From contig JASKMD010000151.1 in NCBI GenBank assembly GCA_030144725.1, positions 1-64,000 of the forward strand: 64,000 bases of DNA. Direction: 5' to 3'. The stretch comes from Haematococcus lacustris (lineage: Eukaryota > Chlorophyta > Chlorophyceae > Chlamydomonadales > Haematococcaceae). A program made the translations under genes and the position numbers. The first letter of the stretch is position 1; each line of letters opens with the position of its first letter. Below are positions 1 to 9,795 of this stretch, piece after piece. The notes beneath the pieces were generated by a model. That model was not told the DNA's origin, ran no database searches, and worked only from the letters and a program-made list of their open reading frames with translations.

Positions 1-2
1 GG

Positions 3-2466
3 GACGGCATCAACAAGGAAAACTACTACAAGGTGCATTGGAAGCCCACAGTCATAGATAGATGGGCATTACCACTATGTGCAGAAGAAGGCTATACACC
101 CACACACATAGAGACCATCAGCAGGGAAGAGGCTAAGGACGTGTGCACCTGTGAGCTGTGCTGGCTACCAAGAGGAGACAGCCCAACGTGCCACAACTGC
201 AAGAGGGCCTACCACCCAGCCTGCCTTGAGGAAGCCCACCTGTCAGGACACAAGGAACCAGGATACTGGCTGTGCCCTATATGCAAGTTCGGCAGCAATG
301 ACTTCAAGACAACCATGCGCCAGTCAGCGCACTCGGACCTCATACGAGTACACTGGCACCCCACTCTCGAACCGGCGCCGCTCATCACGGCACACCTGGA
401 CTACATAGCAAAGCGCAATGACTACGACGAGGAAAACAGGCAGATACAAGAGGCCAGACATGCGAGGCCCGACACGCACCTGCCGGCCCACACCCGACAG
501 GGACTACCGGACCCGCACACCTGGCTACCCCGGTGCACCAACCTGCACTCGAAGGCCACCTTCCACACCTACCCCATCAACCCGCAGACGGACATAGTCG
601 GGACGGGCAATTGCGAAACCTTCCTCCAACTTCACCCCCACATGACCGACCCCGCGATGAGCCTCAGCACGGGGGAGCCCATTATGCCACGGCACGACTT
701 AGTGCAACACGTAACGGTCCACGACGAGTCGGGTCGCACAGCTGGCCTCCTGACAAAAGTCCAACACCAACATCTACACGCTTGGTTACAACACACACCA
801 CACACACGCAACCTGGCCACAGAGGTAGTGGCCCTACTAAGGAGACAGGACGCACAGAGCAGCCACCACCCCATGAGAGGGGCACAAGACAAAGCCCTTA
901 ACACCCTACACGCCACACGCAGCTTTCCAAGTACCGTCCAAAGATGGGCCGATCCACTCACAGTTAGACCAGAAACCACCACCTATTGGAGCCCTGACAT
1001 CAACGACACGGCCTTTGGGGCACACCACAACTGCCTACTGGTACGCCACACTGGCTTATCCACATGGAATGTACCGGCAGACGATGCAGTGGCACTGAAA
1101 TGCGTCAACCATGCTATACACTCAGCTACACAGGAGGAGGCCATGGCAACCATCATGCTGATCCCTGGGAAAAAGGGCATCTCCTACCCTAAACACATTG
1201 ACACCCTGCGGCGCTACCCTGAATACTGTCAGCACCTGGCTAGCATACCCCCCACCAAGACCAGATGCTCCAAGCCAGGCAAGCACGCCAACCTCCACAT
1301 CTACGTCATCTGGAATGCAGCGGGACAACAACTTGTCACCAAAGGCAATCCCCAAGGATGGCTGGCTAGCACTGCCACTGCCCTCCACCCACAACGGGAC
1401 ACACACCCAATCCGCAACAGACCAACGAATCAAAGCCAGCCAGCCACACCCCCTAGCGGCCACAAACAACACATGCGCCTGCCGTTAGACAAGGACCTCC
1501 CCACCTCGGGGCACCAGCGCGGCCACCAACAACTCACGCACCATTCCACGACGCAGCCACGGATGGCCATCACCGAATGGGCCACGCTCGCGTACACGGA
1601 CGGCAGCTGCATTAAGACCTCGGGGGCAGCCCCAGCGAGCGTCGGGGCGGGGGTTTATATCCCGGAGACCAACGTCCTCATCACCGTCGCCCTGGACGAC
1701 CCAGAAAGCAACACCATCAACAAAGCGGAACTCACGGCGATACACGCGGCACTCACAGCGGGGGCCAAACGCATCGCCACCGACAGCCTCTGCTCTATCT
1801 ACCAGATCCGCCGAGCCCTCGCTAACCCGATGTCGCTCATCACACACAGGCACAACGACATCCTGACCGCTATCGCTACCCTCATCATCGATAGCCCCGT
1901 CACGATCCACTTCTACAAAGTCCGGGCCCACTCGGGAATTATCGGCAACGAAGGCGCCGATGCCCTCGCCAAGCACGCGGCGTTACACCCAGAGCTGGCC
2001 AACACCCCGGCCTACCGCCCGACCACACGGACAGAGACCAACACCTGGCTCAACAACGAAGCCGATGGCAACACCCCCGCCCCACTGCCGGATTGCCGCC
2101 ACAGCGTGAGAGCACACATGCACCGCAGGCACAGCCTCGGTCTCGCCAATCAAGACAGTATCTACTACCAGATGTCCCAGGAGATCACCAAAGCCGCGGC
2201 GAAAGGAGCCGGCGAAAGGGTGATGACCGACACGAACATCTCCATACCCGCGCAACGAACTGCCCTTCTCTACCGTACCGGCGGGCTCTACAACCAAAAG
2301 CTGGCCATGCGTTGGAAACGGGCGACCGACGACCGGTGCCCACTCTGCGGGGAAGCCGATAGTGCCACTCACCTCCTCTCGGGCTGTAGCGAGACACTAC
2401 CGATGGTGCAAGAAAGGCATAACGGGGCTGGCCGCCTCATCGCTAAAGCCATAAGCAAGGGTACAC
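3..2466 (+). pseudogene. Retroelement polyprotein, middle part: PHD finger, RNase H, CCHC knuckle
   Basis: The frame is open from the window edge and the first Met is at 33, so the true start is upstream. Counting from that Met, a Cys4-His-Cys3 PHD-type finger (CELC, CHNC, HPAC, CPIC) spans about residues 37-84. RNase H follows at about 520-650, with YTDGSC, a Glu in NKAELTAIHAAL, ATDS, and NEGADALA. A CX2CX7HX4C knuckle (CPLCGEADSATHLLSGC) at about 769-785 is the pattern that precedes the restriction-like endonuclease in R2-class elements. The stretch between PHD and RNase H is not recognised. The normal reading ends near 2466; the run-on to a stop at 2537 is sequence of the inserted TIR element. 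The product would lack its nuclease domain, so this copy is broken. Confidence 0.72.
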
Positions 2467-2639
2467 TCACGATAAATAAGGCCGACGCGGGGGCCTTTTT
2501 TGCATCGGATGGACTTTCTTCTCCGATAGAACGATAGAGCGTTGAGTTTAAGGGGGACCTCGCTCTTGAATGAAGTCCTAACTCGCAGCGGTTGCGAAGA
2601 TACATCGATCCGCGCGCGAGGTACCCCCCCCTTTTTGGG

Positions 2640-3440
2640 AATCTGCACAGATGTTGGTTAAATGAGCCCGGAATCTGTGCAGATGCATGCCGATGCCTTT
2701 AGGAAAAGCGACATCTGTGCAGATGCCGGTTATTAAATCTGTGCAGATGCTAATAAAGGCGACATCTGTGCAGATGTCGGTAATTAAATCTGTGCAGATG
2801 CACAAAAGGGCGACATCTGTGCAGATGCCGGTTATATTTTAAGGACGACATCTGTGCAGATGCTAATAAAGGCGACATCTGTGCAGATGCCGGTTATTAA
2901 ATCTGTGCAGATGCTAATAAAGGCGACATCTGTGCAGATGTCGGTAATTAAATCTGTGCAGATGCACAAAAGGGCGACATCTGTGCAGATGCCGGGTATA
3001 ATTTAAGTACGACATCTGTGCAGATGCTAATAAAGGCGACATCTGTGCAGATGCCGGTTATTAAATCTGTGCAGATGCTGATAAAGGCGACATCTGTGCA
3101 GATGTCGGTAATAAAATCTGTGCAGATGCACAAAAGGGCGACATCTGTGCAGATGCCGGTTATAATTTAAGGACGACATCTGTGCAGATGCTAATAAAGG
3201 CGCCATCTGTGCAGATGCCGGTTATTAAGTCTGTGCAGATGCTGATAAAGGCGACATCTGTGCAGATGTCGGTAATAAAATCTGTGCAGATGCACAAAAG
3301 GGCGACATCTGTGCAGATGCCGGTTATAATTTAAGGACGACATCTGTGCAGATGCTTATAAAGGCGCCATCTGCACAGATAAATACCTCGACATCTGCAC
3401 AGATGCCAAGTAGTGCAGCTGTGCACATGAAGGCTACGCA
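2640..3440. repeat. Left subterminal array: 164-bp higher-order repeat built on CATCTGTGCAGATG
   Basis: The 14-bp interrupted palindrome CATCTG-TG-CAGATG recurs about every 33 bp. Groups of five form a 164-bp higher-order unit: the marker AAGGACGACATC (or AAGTACGACATC) begins at 2841, 3005, 3169 and 3333, exactly 164 bp apart. The linkers are of a few fixed types (GCTAATAAAGGCGA, GCCGGTTATTAAAT, GCACAAAAGGGCGA). Near 3365-3415 the motif appears in inverted form (CATCTGCACAGAT). No gene is seen. Short reading frames here merely translate the repeat. Confidence 0.9.
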
Positions 3441-4040
3441 AAGGCACCGCGAAGGAAGCAAAGTCACCGCGAAGGAATCAAAACTCTTCCATTATTCAAC
3501 AATCTGTGTGATATCTGCATGAAGTTTTCGCAAAGGTGGCGTGAAGGAAGCCAAGGAACCGCGAAGGAGCTTGGATTGCCCCATATAGCAGCAATGAGCA
3601 GCCAGGAGCAGCCAACAAAAATCGTCGCCAAAAGGCTAGCCACGAGCCAGCCAGCCGCTTAGGCGACCAGATGCCATCAGAACAAGCGGAGGTTAATCTA
3701 GGATCAAGATATAGCGACAGAAAACGGAAGGAGGCGCAGCGATGCAGCGACACAGCGATGCAAAGATGCGGCAAATGCATGAGGTGCAACTAGGACACGT
3801 AGCCCGAAGCCTGTGAGACGGAGCGGAAGAGGAGTGGAGGAGCCCGGAGGCGGTCAGGAGCCATGCATGAAACGAAGCTGGGTGCACTTGAAAAAAAGTT
3901 GGGTGCACCCACACAAACCCCACCCTAGCGAATGGTGAGTATTCTATCTTGCAGTCATGTGGCTCCAAGTACCTTGCCAGACTATTTGCCAACCACTGAA
4001 TTGTTGCAGGTTCAATGGTCCCAACCTCCCCTTCCCTACA
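3441..4040. other. Interior of the CACTC element, no gene seen
   Basis: Mixed-composition sequence between the left array and the pentamer array. It contains repeated GCGAAGGAAGCAAAG-like words (3439-3580) but no coding signal that I can support. Confidence 0.4.
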
Positions 4041-4682
4041 CCCAGCCCAGCCCAGCCCAGCCCAGCCCAGCCCAGCCCAGCCCAGCCCAGCCCAGCCCAG
4101 CCCAGCCCAGCCCAGCCCAGCCCAGCCCAGCCCAGCCCAGCCCAGCCCAGCCCAGCCCAGCCCAGCCCAGCCCAGCCCAGCCCAGCCCAGCCCAGCCCAG
4201 CCCAGCCCAGCCCAGCCCAGCCCAGCCCAGCCCAGCCCAGCCCAGCCCAGCCCAGCCCAGCCCAGCCCAGCCCAGCCCAGCCCAGCCCAGCCCAGCCCAG
4301 CCCAGCCCAGCCCAGCCCAGCCCAGCCCAGCCCAGCCCAGCCCAGCCCAGCCCAGCCCAGCCCAGCCCAGCCCAGCCCAGCCCAGCCCAGCCCAGCCCAG
4401 CCCAGCCCAGCCCAGCCCAGCCCAGCCCAGCCCAGCCCAGCCCAGCCCAGCCCAGCCCAGCCCAGCCCAGCCCAGCCCAGCCCAGCCCAGCCCAGCCCAG
4501 CCCAGCCCAGCCCAGCCCAGCCCAGCCCAGCCCAGCCCAGCCCAGCCCAGCCCAGCCCAGCCCAGCCCAGCCCAGCCCAGCCCAGCCCAGCCCAGCCCAG
4601 CCCAGCCCAGCCCAGCCCAGCCCAGCCCAGCCCAGCCCAGCCCAGCCCAGCCCAGCCCAGCCCTCCCCTCCCCTCCCCTCCC
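4041..4682. repeat. (CCCAG)124 pentanucleotide array plus (CCCTC)n tail
   Basis: A perfect CCCAG array runs 620 bp from 4041 to 4660, 124 units without a visible substitution, and passes into CCCTC units to 4682. Because the unit is 5 bp, all three frames on each strand stay open and give spurious Pro/Ser/Ala/Gln or Gly/Leu/Trp/Ala reading frames. The minus strand, (CTGGG)n, has dense G3 runs and could form G-quadruplexes. The perfection suggests recent expansion, and the true length may differ from the assembly. Confidence 0.95.
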
Positions 4683-5029
4683 TCCCCCACCACCACCTCC
4701 TTCATCACCCTACCACAAGAAGCAGGTGCATGGAGCGCAAGAGCAGCCAGGAGCTACAGCCATGGAGGCGCTGCCAGGTAGGTATAGAAGTGGCGCTAGC
4801 AAAGAGTGAGTGGCCAACCCTTGCACATGGGTGGTCCGATGCCCAGCCTAACCGCAAAGATGCCCATTGTTTATTGCAGGTCCCACGGTCAGCCCTTCCC
4901 TCTTCCCCCCTTCCTCCTTTACCCTCCCCCCTTCCCCCTTCTCCCTTCCCCACCCTGTCCCACCACCTCCAAGTCTGCCTCCCCACCTACCTCCCGCCTT
5001 TCCCACCCCCCGCCCCACGACACACGCTG

Positions 5030-5245
5030 CAGCCCTCTCCCTACCCTACCCTTGGCGTAGCAGCCCTCTCCCTACCCTACCCTTGGCGTAGCAGCCCTCT
5101 CCCTACCCTACCCTTGGCGTAGCAGCCCTCTCCCTACCCTACCCTTGGCGTAGCAGCCCTCTCCCTACCCTACCCTTGGCGTAGTAGCCCTCTCCCTACC
5201 ATACCCTCGGCGTAGTAGCCCTCTCCCCACCCTACCCTTGGCGTA
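5030..5245. repeat. 31-bp minisatellite, about 7 copies
   Basis: The unit starts GCAGCCCTCTCCCTACCC and ends TTGGCGTA. It repeats every 31 bp. The first copies are identical and the last two carry substitutions (ACCATACCCTCGG, CCCCACC). It lies inside the CACTC element. Confidence 0.9.
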
Positions 5246-5640
5246 CCAACCTGGAGCGGGCAACATGGAGCGGGCAGCTTGGAGTGGGATCCCGTAGTAG
5301 CAGCCCACCCAGCCCACCCATGCCATGCCATGCCCACACACCACAATGACCCTACCCATCCCTCTCCAAAGGGGACGATAGCTGGATGGTGGAGCACTTG
5401 GGTGGTTGTCAGCATGTGCTTGTTGCGCGACACGGCATAGGTGTGGTAGGTGGGAGTCAATGGTAGTGTGGTGTGTGAAGGATAGCGGGAGCACGTAAGT
5501 GGAGGCTATGAAGTTGCACCCCGTGTTATACATCACTAAGGAGAGGTGTAGCATCAACCTTGTTGTAGCGTCCATCCTCGTCATCTTGCCGCCTTGTTGT
5601 GATGTTGTTGTGTTGTCCTTGGTGTGGTGTGGTGTGGTGT

Positions 5641-5709
5641 GGGGTGATGGTGATGGTGATGGTGATGGTGATGGTGATGGTGATGGTGATGGTGATGGTG
5701 ATGGTGATG
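5641..5709. repeat. (GGTGAT)n hexanucleotide microsatellite
   Basis: About eleven uninterrupted GGTGAT units follow a short GTGTG run. It lies inside the CACTC element. Confidence 0.95.
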
Positions 5710-5779
5710 TGTGGTGTCACCTTCTTGTTGTGTTGTGTCGTTGCTACCTTGTCACATCGTAGGGAGGTGTTGCGGTCAT

Positions 5780-6115
5780 TGGGTGCATCAATGCATGTGC
5801 TTAGCATTTCCATATTGAGGTGTTGTGGAGTGATGGTACATCGAGACATGTGCTTGCAAGTCCCGTAGCGAGGTGTTGCGGGATGTTTGGGTGTCAATGC
5901 ATGTGTTTTGCGGGGATGTTGCGGGGTGTTGGGTCGTCAATACATGTGTTTTGCGGGGGTGTAGCGTGGTGTTGCGGGGTGTTTGGTCGTCAATACATGT
6001 GTTTTGCGGGGGTGTAGCAAGGTGTTGCGGGGTGTTTGGTGGTCAATACATGTGTTTTGCGGGGATGTTGCGGGAGGTTTGGGTGTCAATACATGTGTTT
6101 TGCGGATGTAAGAGT
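5780..6115. repeat. 45/53-bp minisatellite with core CAATACATGTGTTTTGCGG
   Basis: Core copies begin near 5893, 5938, 5991, 6044 and 6089. The spacing alternates 45 and 53 bp because a GTGTAGCGTGGTGTT-type block is present or absent. More diverged copies lie upstream, from 5785. Similar sequence recurs at 11090-11330 on the far side of the foldback element. Confidence 0.8.
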
Positions 6116-6119
6116 CGAT

Positions 6120-6460
6120 GAAATAGTCGACATCTGTGCAGATGAAGCCACGACATCTGCACAGCCAAGCCGCGAATGTAATAGTCGACATCTGTGCAGA
6201 TGCTATAGACAACATCTGCACAGCCAAGGCTCGAATGTAATAGTCGACATCTGTGCAGATGTCGTTGTCATCAGCTGCACAGATGTCGGTCTAGACATCT
6301 GCACAGCCAAGCATTGAATGTAAAAGTCGACATCTGTGCAGATGTCGTCGTCAGCAGCTGCACAGATGTTGGTCGCGGTATACGACATCTGTGCAGATGT
6401 CGACTAGCAGCAGCTGTGCAGATTAAGGACAACCGACATCTGTGCAGATTGCTTGGTTGT
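6120..6460. repeat. Right subterminal array of the same palindromic motif
   Basis: About a dozen copies of CATCTGTGCAGATG or its reverse form CATCTGCACAG lie at irregular 15-40 bp spacing. Direct and inverted copies alternate, which differs from the regular left array. The array lies just inside the right TIR of the CACTC element. Confidence 0.85.
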
Positions 6461-6599
6461 GAAAATCGCGGCCCAATTACGTCGCAACGGATGCACGGAG
6501 TTATGTAAGACTTGTACCGTTCGAACGGCCTTCTACTCCTCTTTCCAATGAGCTATGGTCGGTCCAATCGCGACCGGTCCTTGTTTATCGTGAGTGTAC

Positions 6600-7119
6600 C
6601 CTAGGCGGTTACATCAGCTTTGCGGACACCGGCAGCTGGGAGAAGGGCGCAAGAGAAGACCTCGACCTCCCTAACGACACACTACACACACCACTACGAG
6701 CACTCGGACTACAGATAGCAGCAACCAAAAACACCACCAGACCAGACATACTTATGGTGATGCCAACAAAGAAGACGGGCACACGTGGTAAAGCCATTAA
6801 ACGGGTCATTATTATAGAAATCAAATACTGCTCGGACTCAAGGTGGACGGATCAATTAGACAAGGCACTCAACCAACACACCCATCCAGCTCAAACCATA
6901 CGCAAGGAAGGCCACATGGTGGAGATTAGACCCATCCTCCTGGGCATAGGTGGCATAACGTATGAAGCACACACACGGCAACACCTCCTGGACTTGGGGG
7001 TCTCACAAGATAACACTACCAAACTGTTACACAAGTTAACAAGACACGCGGTGGAGACAGCCCACTCCATTGCAAAGACAAGCTACAGACTCAGGGCTAC
7101 TAAGAGGGAGGGAGGGTAG
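6600..7119 (+). pseudogene. Retroelement polyprotein, C-terminal PD-(D/E)XK (REL-type) endonuclease
   Basis: This is the second half of the interrupted retroelement. It resumes as LGGYISFADTGS and carries RPDILMV followed about 20 residues later by IIIEIKYCSD. Together these give the Pro-Asp ... Glu-X-Lys core of a PD-(D/E)XK nuclease. In the family this domain nicks target DNA to prime reverse transcription. It ends in a basic tail at 7119. The first in-frame Met is at 6754, but that is not a natural start: the frame enters from the insertion junction at 6600. A near copy of the segment about 6947-7017 occurs on the minus strand at 11796-11870. Confidence 0.65.
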
Positions 7120-7231
7120 GGGGGTCACTTCTTCTCTTGTTGGCCGGTGGGAGCAGGCCGCGCCCCAGGCGGTAGCTCCTCCCTTAATGCACGCCGGTGA
7201 ACACCGGAGTAGTCTTCTTCTTCTTCTTCTT

Positions 7232-9367
7232 ACTGCCAGATACGAGCCAGGCTCCCACATGTGGCAGCAACAGCAACTAGAGCTCATCAGTAGACTACCC
7301 AGACCTGGAATAGGCAGGTTCAACCTTCGACCCATGCCTCTAGCCAGGGAGACAGTGGGAGCACAACCAGCTGCAGCACCAGCAGCAAGACCAGCAGCAC
7401 CAGCTGCAGCACCACCAGCAGCACCAGCTGTAGCACCAGCAGCAAGACCAGCAGCACCAGCTGCAGCACCACCAGCAGCACCAGCAGCAGTCAGACCGTC
7501 AGCATCAGCTGCAGCACCACCAGCAGCAAGATCGGCAGCATCAGTAACAGCAGCTGCTAGACCAGCAGCAGCAGCCAGACCAGGCTTAACACAGCCTGCG
7601 CTCCGTGTTCCTCTGATCCCAACATCAGCAGCAGCAAGACAGGCAGCACCGGCAGTGCACCCCTCTATGCCCATGCCTCCTGCACCTGACCCACGGCCTG
7701 CCTCAACTGAAGCACCTGCTGCACCCGTGCCACGGCGCAACCCATCCAGAGAGAGGCACCTACCTGAGAGGTTCAGGGACTCTGACCTGTGTGCCATGAC
7801 TGTGTCAGACTCTCCTGTCAATGACACACCCACTGTGGCAGAAGCACTGGCCAGCCCTCAGGCAGACTTGTGGATTGAGGCCATGAATGCTGAGTTGGCT
7901 TCCCTGCACTCTAACCAAACATGGTCACTTGAAGAGCGCCCTGCAAATGCACGTGTCCTGCCTACAAAGTGGGTACTAAAAGTGAAGCGTGATGCCGCAG
8001 GGAATGTCGAGCGGTACAAGGCCAGGCTAGTGGCTAAGGGGTACTTTCAACAATCAGGTGTGGATGTAGGAGATGTGTATGCTCCTGTCAGCAAGCACAC
8101 CACATTGAGGGCCCTGCTGGCAAAGGCAGCAGCAGAGAACATGGAAGTGCACCAGCTGGACTTTGAGACTGCTTTTCTGAATGGAGTGCTTGAAGAGCAC
8201 GAGGTCATCTATGTCCAGCAGCCAGAGGGCTTCAGGGAGGGCAGCAGTAACACTGTTTGTCGTCTGCATAAGGCCCTGTATGGTCTAAGGCAGGCACCCA
8301 GGGCATGGCATGCTAGGCTTTGCGAAGAGCTTCTTGCCATGAACTTCAAGTCATCTGAGGCTGATCCTGCTTTGTTTACTCTGCACCTACCATCAGGCAC
8401 AGTCTACCTGCTGGTCTACGTGGATGATTGCCTCCTGTGCACACAGCAGGGGGACACCACAGGCCTGGCCTATGTCAAGCAGAAGCTCTCCTCAGTGTTC
8501 AAACTGAAGGACCTGGGAGAGGCAAGGTGTTTTCTGGGCATGCAGATTGTTAGGGACAGAGCTGAGGGCACAATCCTGATCAGCCAGCAAAAGCTCATCC
8601 ATGAGCTGGTCACCACGCACAGCATGTCTAATGCGCACAGCAAGACTCTACCCATGGCTGCAGCAGTCAAGTTAGTCAGGGAAGGGGAAGCGCTGGACAC
8701 ATCTGTGCACCACTATAGTGCCTTGGTAGGAAGCCTGCTGTACTTGTCATGCTGCACACGGCCTGACATAGCATTCTCTGTGGGTGCTCTGGCTAGGCAC
8801 ATGTCTGCCCCCACCAAGCAGCATTGGGCTGCCGCATGCACTGTCCTGTGTTACCTCAAGGGGACCTCTGAGCAAGGACTTCTTTTTGGTGGAGTCACAG
8901 GCCTGCAGGGATTTACTGATGCAGACTATGCTGGTGACAAGGACACAGCCAGAAGCACCACAGGCTACCTCTTTACCTTGAATGGTGGAGCAATCAGCTG
9001 GTCCAGCAGACTACAGCCTACTGTGGCTATGTCTACAGCTGAAGCCGAATACATGGCAGCCTCCAGTGCAACCAAGGAAGCTCTGTGGTTGCGAAAGCTG
9101 ATGAGAGACTTGCAGCTGGAAGCAAGGTGTGTGCAGATGAGCTGTGACAATCAAGCAGCGCTGCAGCTACTCCACAATCCCATGGCAACTGCACGTGCCA
9201 AGCACATTGATGTGCACCATCACTTTGTTAGAGAGCGCATCAACAGAGGCGAGGTTGCTTTCAGCTACTGCCACACTGACAGCATGCTGGCAGACATCTT
9301 TACCAAGCCCCTGGCAGCAGTCAAGTTTAACGCTGGGAAGCAAGGGTGTGGAGTCTTCAGCCCATGA
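7232..9367 (+). CDS. Copia pol fragment: reverse transcriptase and RNase H
   Basis: Copia-type reverse transcriptase begins at about 7870 (WIEAMNAEL, PTKWVLKVKRDAAG, RYKARLVAKGY). It continues through LDFETAFLNG and LYGLRQAPRAWH to the catalytic YVDD at about 8414-8425. RNase H follows from about 8911 (FTDADYAGD, STAEAEYMA, HIDVHHHFVRE, DIFTKPL) and ends at the stop at 9365-9367. The N-terminal part is a (P/A)A-rich linker. The frame happens to stay open upstream to 7070 through the neighbouring element's tail, so that Met is not the real start. All the reverse transcriptase and RNase H motifs I checked look intact. The missing integrase and 5' LTR make it inactive on its own. Confidence 0.88.
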   Translation, partial: TARYEPGSHMWQQQQLELISRLPRPGIGRFNLRPMPLARETVGAQPAAAPAARPAAPAAAPPAAPAVAPAARPAAPAAAPPAAPAAVRPSASAAAPPAARSAASVTAAARPAAAARPGLTQPALRVPLIPTSAAARQAAPAVHPSMPMPPAPDPRPASTEAPAAPVPRRNPSRERHLPERFRDSDLCAMTVSDSPVNDTPTVAEALASPQADLWIEAMNAELASLHSNQTWSLEERPANARVLPTKWVLKVKRDAAGNVERYKARLVAKGYFQQSGVDVGDVYAPVSKHTTLRALLAKAAAENMEVHQLDFETAFLNGVLEEHEVIYVQQPEGFREGSSNTVCRLHKALYGLRQAPRAWHARLCEELLAMNFKSSEADPALFTLHLPSGTVYLLVYVDDCLLCTQQGDTTGLAYVKQKLSSVFKLKDLGEARCFLGMQIVRDRAEGTILISQQKLIHELVTTHSMSNAHSKTLPMAAAVKLVREGEALDTSVHHYSALVGSLLYLSCCTRPDIAFSVGALARHMSAPTKQHWAAACTVLCYLKGTSEQGLLFGGVTGLQGFTDADYAGDKDTARSTTGYLFTLNGGAISWSSRLQPTVAMSTAEAEYMAASSATKEALWLRKLMRDLQLEARCVQMSCDNQAALQLLHNPMATARAKHIDVHHHFVRERINRGEVAFSYCHTDSMLADIFTKPLAAVKFNAGKQGCGVFSP

Positions 9368-9576
9368 GCAGGCACAGGCATGCCTGCCTGAAACAGCCTG
9401 CTGTACCCAGCCTGTGTGTTATCTCAGAACTGGGATGTTTGTAGCTTCATGCAGTTGCACAAGGCACAGGTTTGTATGCCTGTTAAAACAGCCGTTGTTT
9501 TGTCAAGCAGTTGTTTGAAAGCTTCGCAGTTGAACGCAGACCTGGTCAAACTCTTGGCTAGGTCACTGAGTGGGAG

Positions 9577-9748
9577 TGTTGGAAAGCTTGCCCTCCCGGT
9601 GCAGTTGTTTTAGAGCACCGGGATAGTAGGGCGCGTGCCAGCGGCCTAGCCGAAGAGTGTACGAGTGTGACTGCTTGATATAGAGCAGTTGCCAGGCAGA
9701 GTACGGCACCCTGAACTGGTGTCGTCGTCTGCCCGTGCAATCTTAACA
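9577..9748 (+). repeat. Putative copia 3' LTR (TGTT...AACA)
   Basis: A 172-bp block starts TGTTGGAAAGCTTG and ends CAATCTTAACA. It has the TG...CA ends usual for LTRs and lies 210 bp after the pol stop. There is no second complete copy in the window to confirm its bounds. Its last 39 bp (9708-9746) recur exactly at 9796-9834, there followed by ACATTGGTGGCCGGA, which resembles a primer-binding site. Confidence 0.5.
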
Positions 9749-9795
9749 GGTAGGCGCGTGCTTGGCGCCAGCTTGTTCTGGCAGTTCTGTGTAAA

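Larger units (their letters stand above)
2464..6596. mobile_element. Non-autonomous CACTC-ended TIR (EnSpm/CACTA-like) element
   Basis: The termini are CACTCACGATAAA at 2464-2476 and its exact complement at 6584-6596. The match continues imperfectly inward for about 20 more bases (AAGGCCG / CGGTCC region). TA flanks both ends (2462-2463 and 6597-6598), so the target duplication is TA, or GTAC if the palindromic GTAC is counted. Both subterminal regions are packed with the same palindromic motif CATCTGTGCAGATG, on the left at 2640-3420 and on the right at 6125-6450. Clustered short motifs inside the ends are a hallmark of CACTA elements, where they bind the transposase. The 2.7-kb interior is low complexity and codes for no recognisable transposase, so it would depend on one supplied elsewhere. 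Confidence 0.72.
1..7231 (+). mobile_element. PHD/RNase H/REL-endonuclease retroelement, 5' end outside window, split by a TIR element
   Basis: Two open segments (3-2466 and 6600-7119) read as one retroelement protein once the insertion at 2464-6596 is ignored. The frame is kept exactly across the junction if one TA target copy is removed. After the stop at 7117-7119 comes a short 3' UTR with a perfect hairpin CCGGTG-AA-CACCGG (7194-7207) and a (CTT)n tail at 7214-7231. That layout is typical of a non-LTR element 3' end. No reverse transcriptase motif is visible here, so it should lie upstream of base 1. The mix of RNase H, R2-type CCHC knuckle and PD-(D/E)XK nuclease recalls algal RandI/Dualen-type elements. 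That class assignment is an inference. Confidence 0.7.
7232..9748 (+). mobile_element. Ty1/copia LTR retrotransposon, 5' truncated
   Basis: Only the 3' part of a copia element remains: a proline/alanine-rich linker, reverse transcriptase, RNase H, a short untranslated stretch and a putative 3' LTR (9577-9748). Integrase, protease, gag and the 5' LTR are missing upstream. The element begins abruptly at the (CTT)n tail of the neighbouring non-LTR element. This suggests that the latter inserted into copia, or that a deletion joined them. Confidence 0.8.

Noticed and set aside
2640..3440. CRISPR-like array (14-bp repeat, about 19-bp spacers)
   Set aside because: The spacers themselves repeat in a 164-bp register, there are no cas genes, and the DNA is eukaryotic.
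3932..5122. Long Pro-Ser-Ala-Gln and Gly-Leu-Trp-Ala reading frames
   Set aside because: They only translate the CCCAG array. A 5-bp unit without stops keeps every frame open.
7070..7231. Start of the copia frame at the Met at 7070
   Set aside because: This stretch is the end and 3' UTR of the neighbouring retroelement read in another frame. Copia sequence begins after the CTT tail.
9577..9748. Solo LTR with target duplication
   Set aside because: Flanks GGGAG and GGTAG do not match, and the block lies downstream of pol in the right orientation, so a 3' LTR is more likely.
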